Source: Methylobacterium sp. WSM2598 (GTDB taxonomy: Bacteria > Pseudomonadota > Alphaproteobacteria > Rhizobiales > Beijerinckiaceae). From it: a DNA stretch of 57,082 bases. The notes under the pieces are model-generated. The model ran no database searches. It was not told where the DNA came from and saw nothing but the letters and a program-made list of their open reading frames with translations. The stretch is from NCBI RefSeq assembly GCF_000379105.1, contig NZ_KB900609.1:6042684-6099765 (forward strand). The letters are read 5' to 3'. Each line of letters starts with the position of its first letter. Position 1 is the stretch's first letter. Positions 56,724 to 57,082 of this stretch are shown here, one piece after another. The position numbers and the translations under genes are program-made.

Positions 56724-56924
56724 ATGGAGCAGGACGCCGTGACGCCGGACATGACGCCCGACCGCCGGCTGCCTCGACTGGGTGCCGAGATTCAGAAACG
56801 GCTCGGTCAAGTTCTGCGGGCCTTCTACGAGAAGACGACGGACGGGCTGCCGCTGCCCGCCGACCAGATCCAGCTGCTGCTGCACCTGCGGCACCGCGAG
56901 CGCGAGTTGCAGCGCACGCGGTGA
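56724..56924 (+). CDS. Small protein, possibly NepR-like anti-sigma factor
   Basis: A 66-residue, highly charged, helical protein. The ATG has aggggg about 7 bases upstream. The middle IQKRLGQVLRAFYEKT followed by PLPADQIQLLLHL has the spacing of NepR proteins (L-G-x-x-LR-x-x-Y ... PxP ... LL-x-L), which hold the general-stress sigma factor EcfG. No phyR or ecfG gene is adjacent, and the similarity is short, so this is only a suggestion. A CtrA box upstream suggests cell-cycle control. Confidence 0.55.
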   Translation: MEQDAVTPDMTPDRRLPRLGAEIQKRLGQVLRAFYEKTTDGLPLPADQIQLLLHLRHRERELQRTR

Positions 56925-56942
56925 GGCACCCCGCCGCGCGGG

Positions 56943-57082
56943 CTTGAGCGAAGCCGAAATCCGCATTGCGACGCAATTCGTCGGATCACGAGCCCGCGCG
57001 GCGCTTGAGCGAAGCCGAAATCCGCATTGCGACGCAATTCGTTGGATCACGAGCCCGCGCGGCGCTTGAGCGAAGCCGAAAT
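56943..57082. repeat. 61-bp tandem repeat array, runs off the window
   Basis: Units begin at 56943, 57004 and 57065 with an exact 61-bp period and almost no differences. Each full unit contains the palindrome attgcg-a-cgcaat inside a wider tccg ... cgga pair. The array starts about 18 bp after a gene stop. Total copy number is unknown. Confidence 0.92.

Noticed and set aside
56943..57082. CRISPR array
   Set aside because: The units are directly adjacent with no unique spacers and no cas gene nearby.

Overview
The window is very GC-rich (about 72% by eye) and fits a Methylobacterium-type alphaproteobacterium (Hyphomicrobiales). Supporting signs are DnaG-RpoD order, a LexA box of the GAAC-N7-GAAC/GTTC-N7-GTTC type, a CtrA box, a FixK-type box before ccoG, a fused transaldolase/glucose-6-phosphate isomerase, an FtsZ with a long linker, and two Hint-domain proteins. 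The genus is an inference from gene content; no single marker proves it. Almost everything is chromosomal core, with accessory or decaying DNA at about 8.0-11.9 kb, 25.0-27.9 kb and 46.0-46.6 kb, and tandem repeats running off the right end.

Left part (1-25 kb): the start of a TonB-dependent receptor and a class A penicillin-binding protein (both minus strand), a class I glutamine amidotransferase, then dnaG-rpoD. Next come two minus-strand Hint-domain genes, one fused to a serralysin-type metalloprotease, sharing a nearly identical 597-bp 3' module. They are followed by a class III nucleotide cyclase and a TPP-riboswitch-led thiO-thiS-thiG-thiE operon. On the minus strand lies the complete Anbu cluster: circularly permuted ATP-grasp, alpha-E, transglutaminase-like protein and Anbu protease. 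The transglutaminase has Gly where the catalytic Cys is expected. Then map-radC, a small secreted protein, a zinc-finger protein, a FAD monooxygenase and tRNA-Leu(UAA).

Middle (25-42 kb): a Tat-exported substrate-binding protein of lower GC beside the tRNA, a gene-poor stretch with doubtful small ORFs and a frameshifted gene, lexA with two operators, and an HD-GYP protein. Convergent to these is ccoGHIS, the maturation operon of cbb3 oxidase, with a FixK/FNR box but without ccoNOQP. The sugar-phosphate operon tal-pgi, gnd, zwf, pgl follows on the minus strand.

Right part (42-57 kb): part of the division and cell wall cluster, ftsW-murG-murC-(decayed toxin-antitoxin pair on the opposite strand)-murB-ftsQ-ftsA-ftsZ, then lpxC, bamD and recN. 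ddl is not between murB and ftsQ, and murE/murF/mraY/murD are not upstream of ftsW. The window closes with a 66-residue protein behind a perfect CtrA box, possibly NepR-like, and a 61-bp tandem repeat array.
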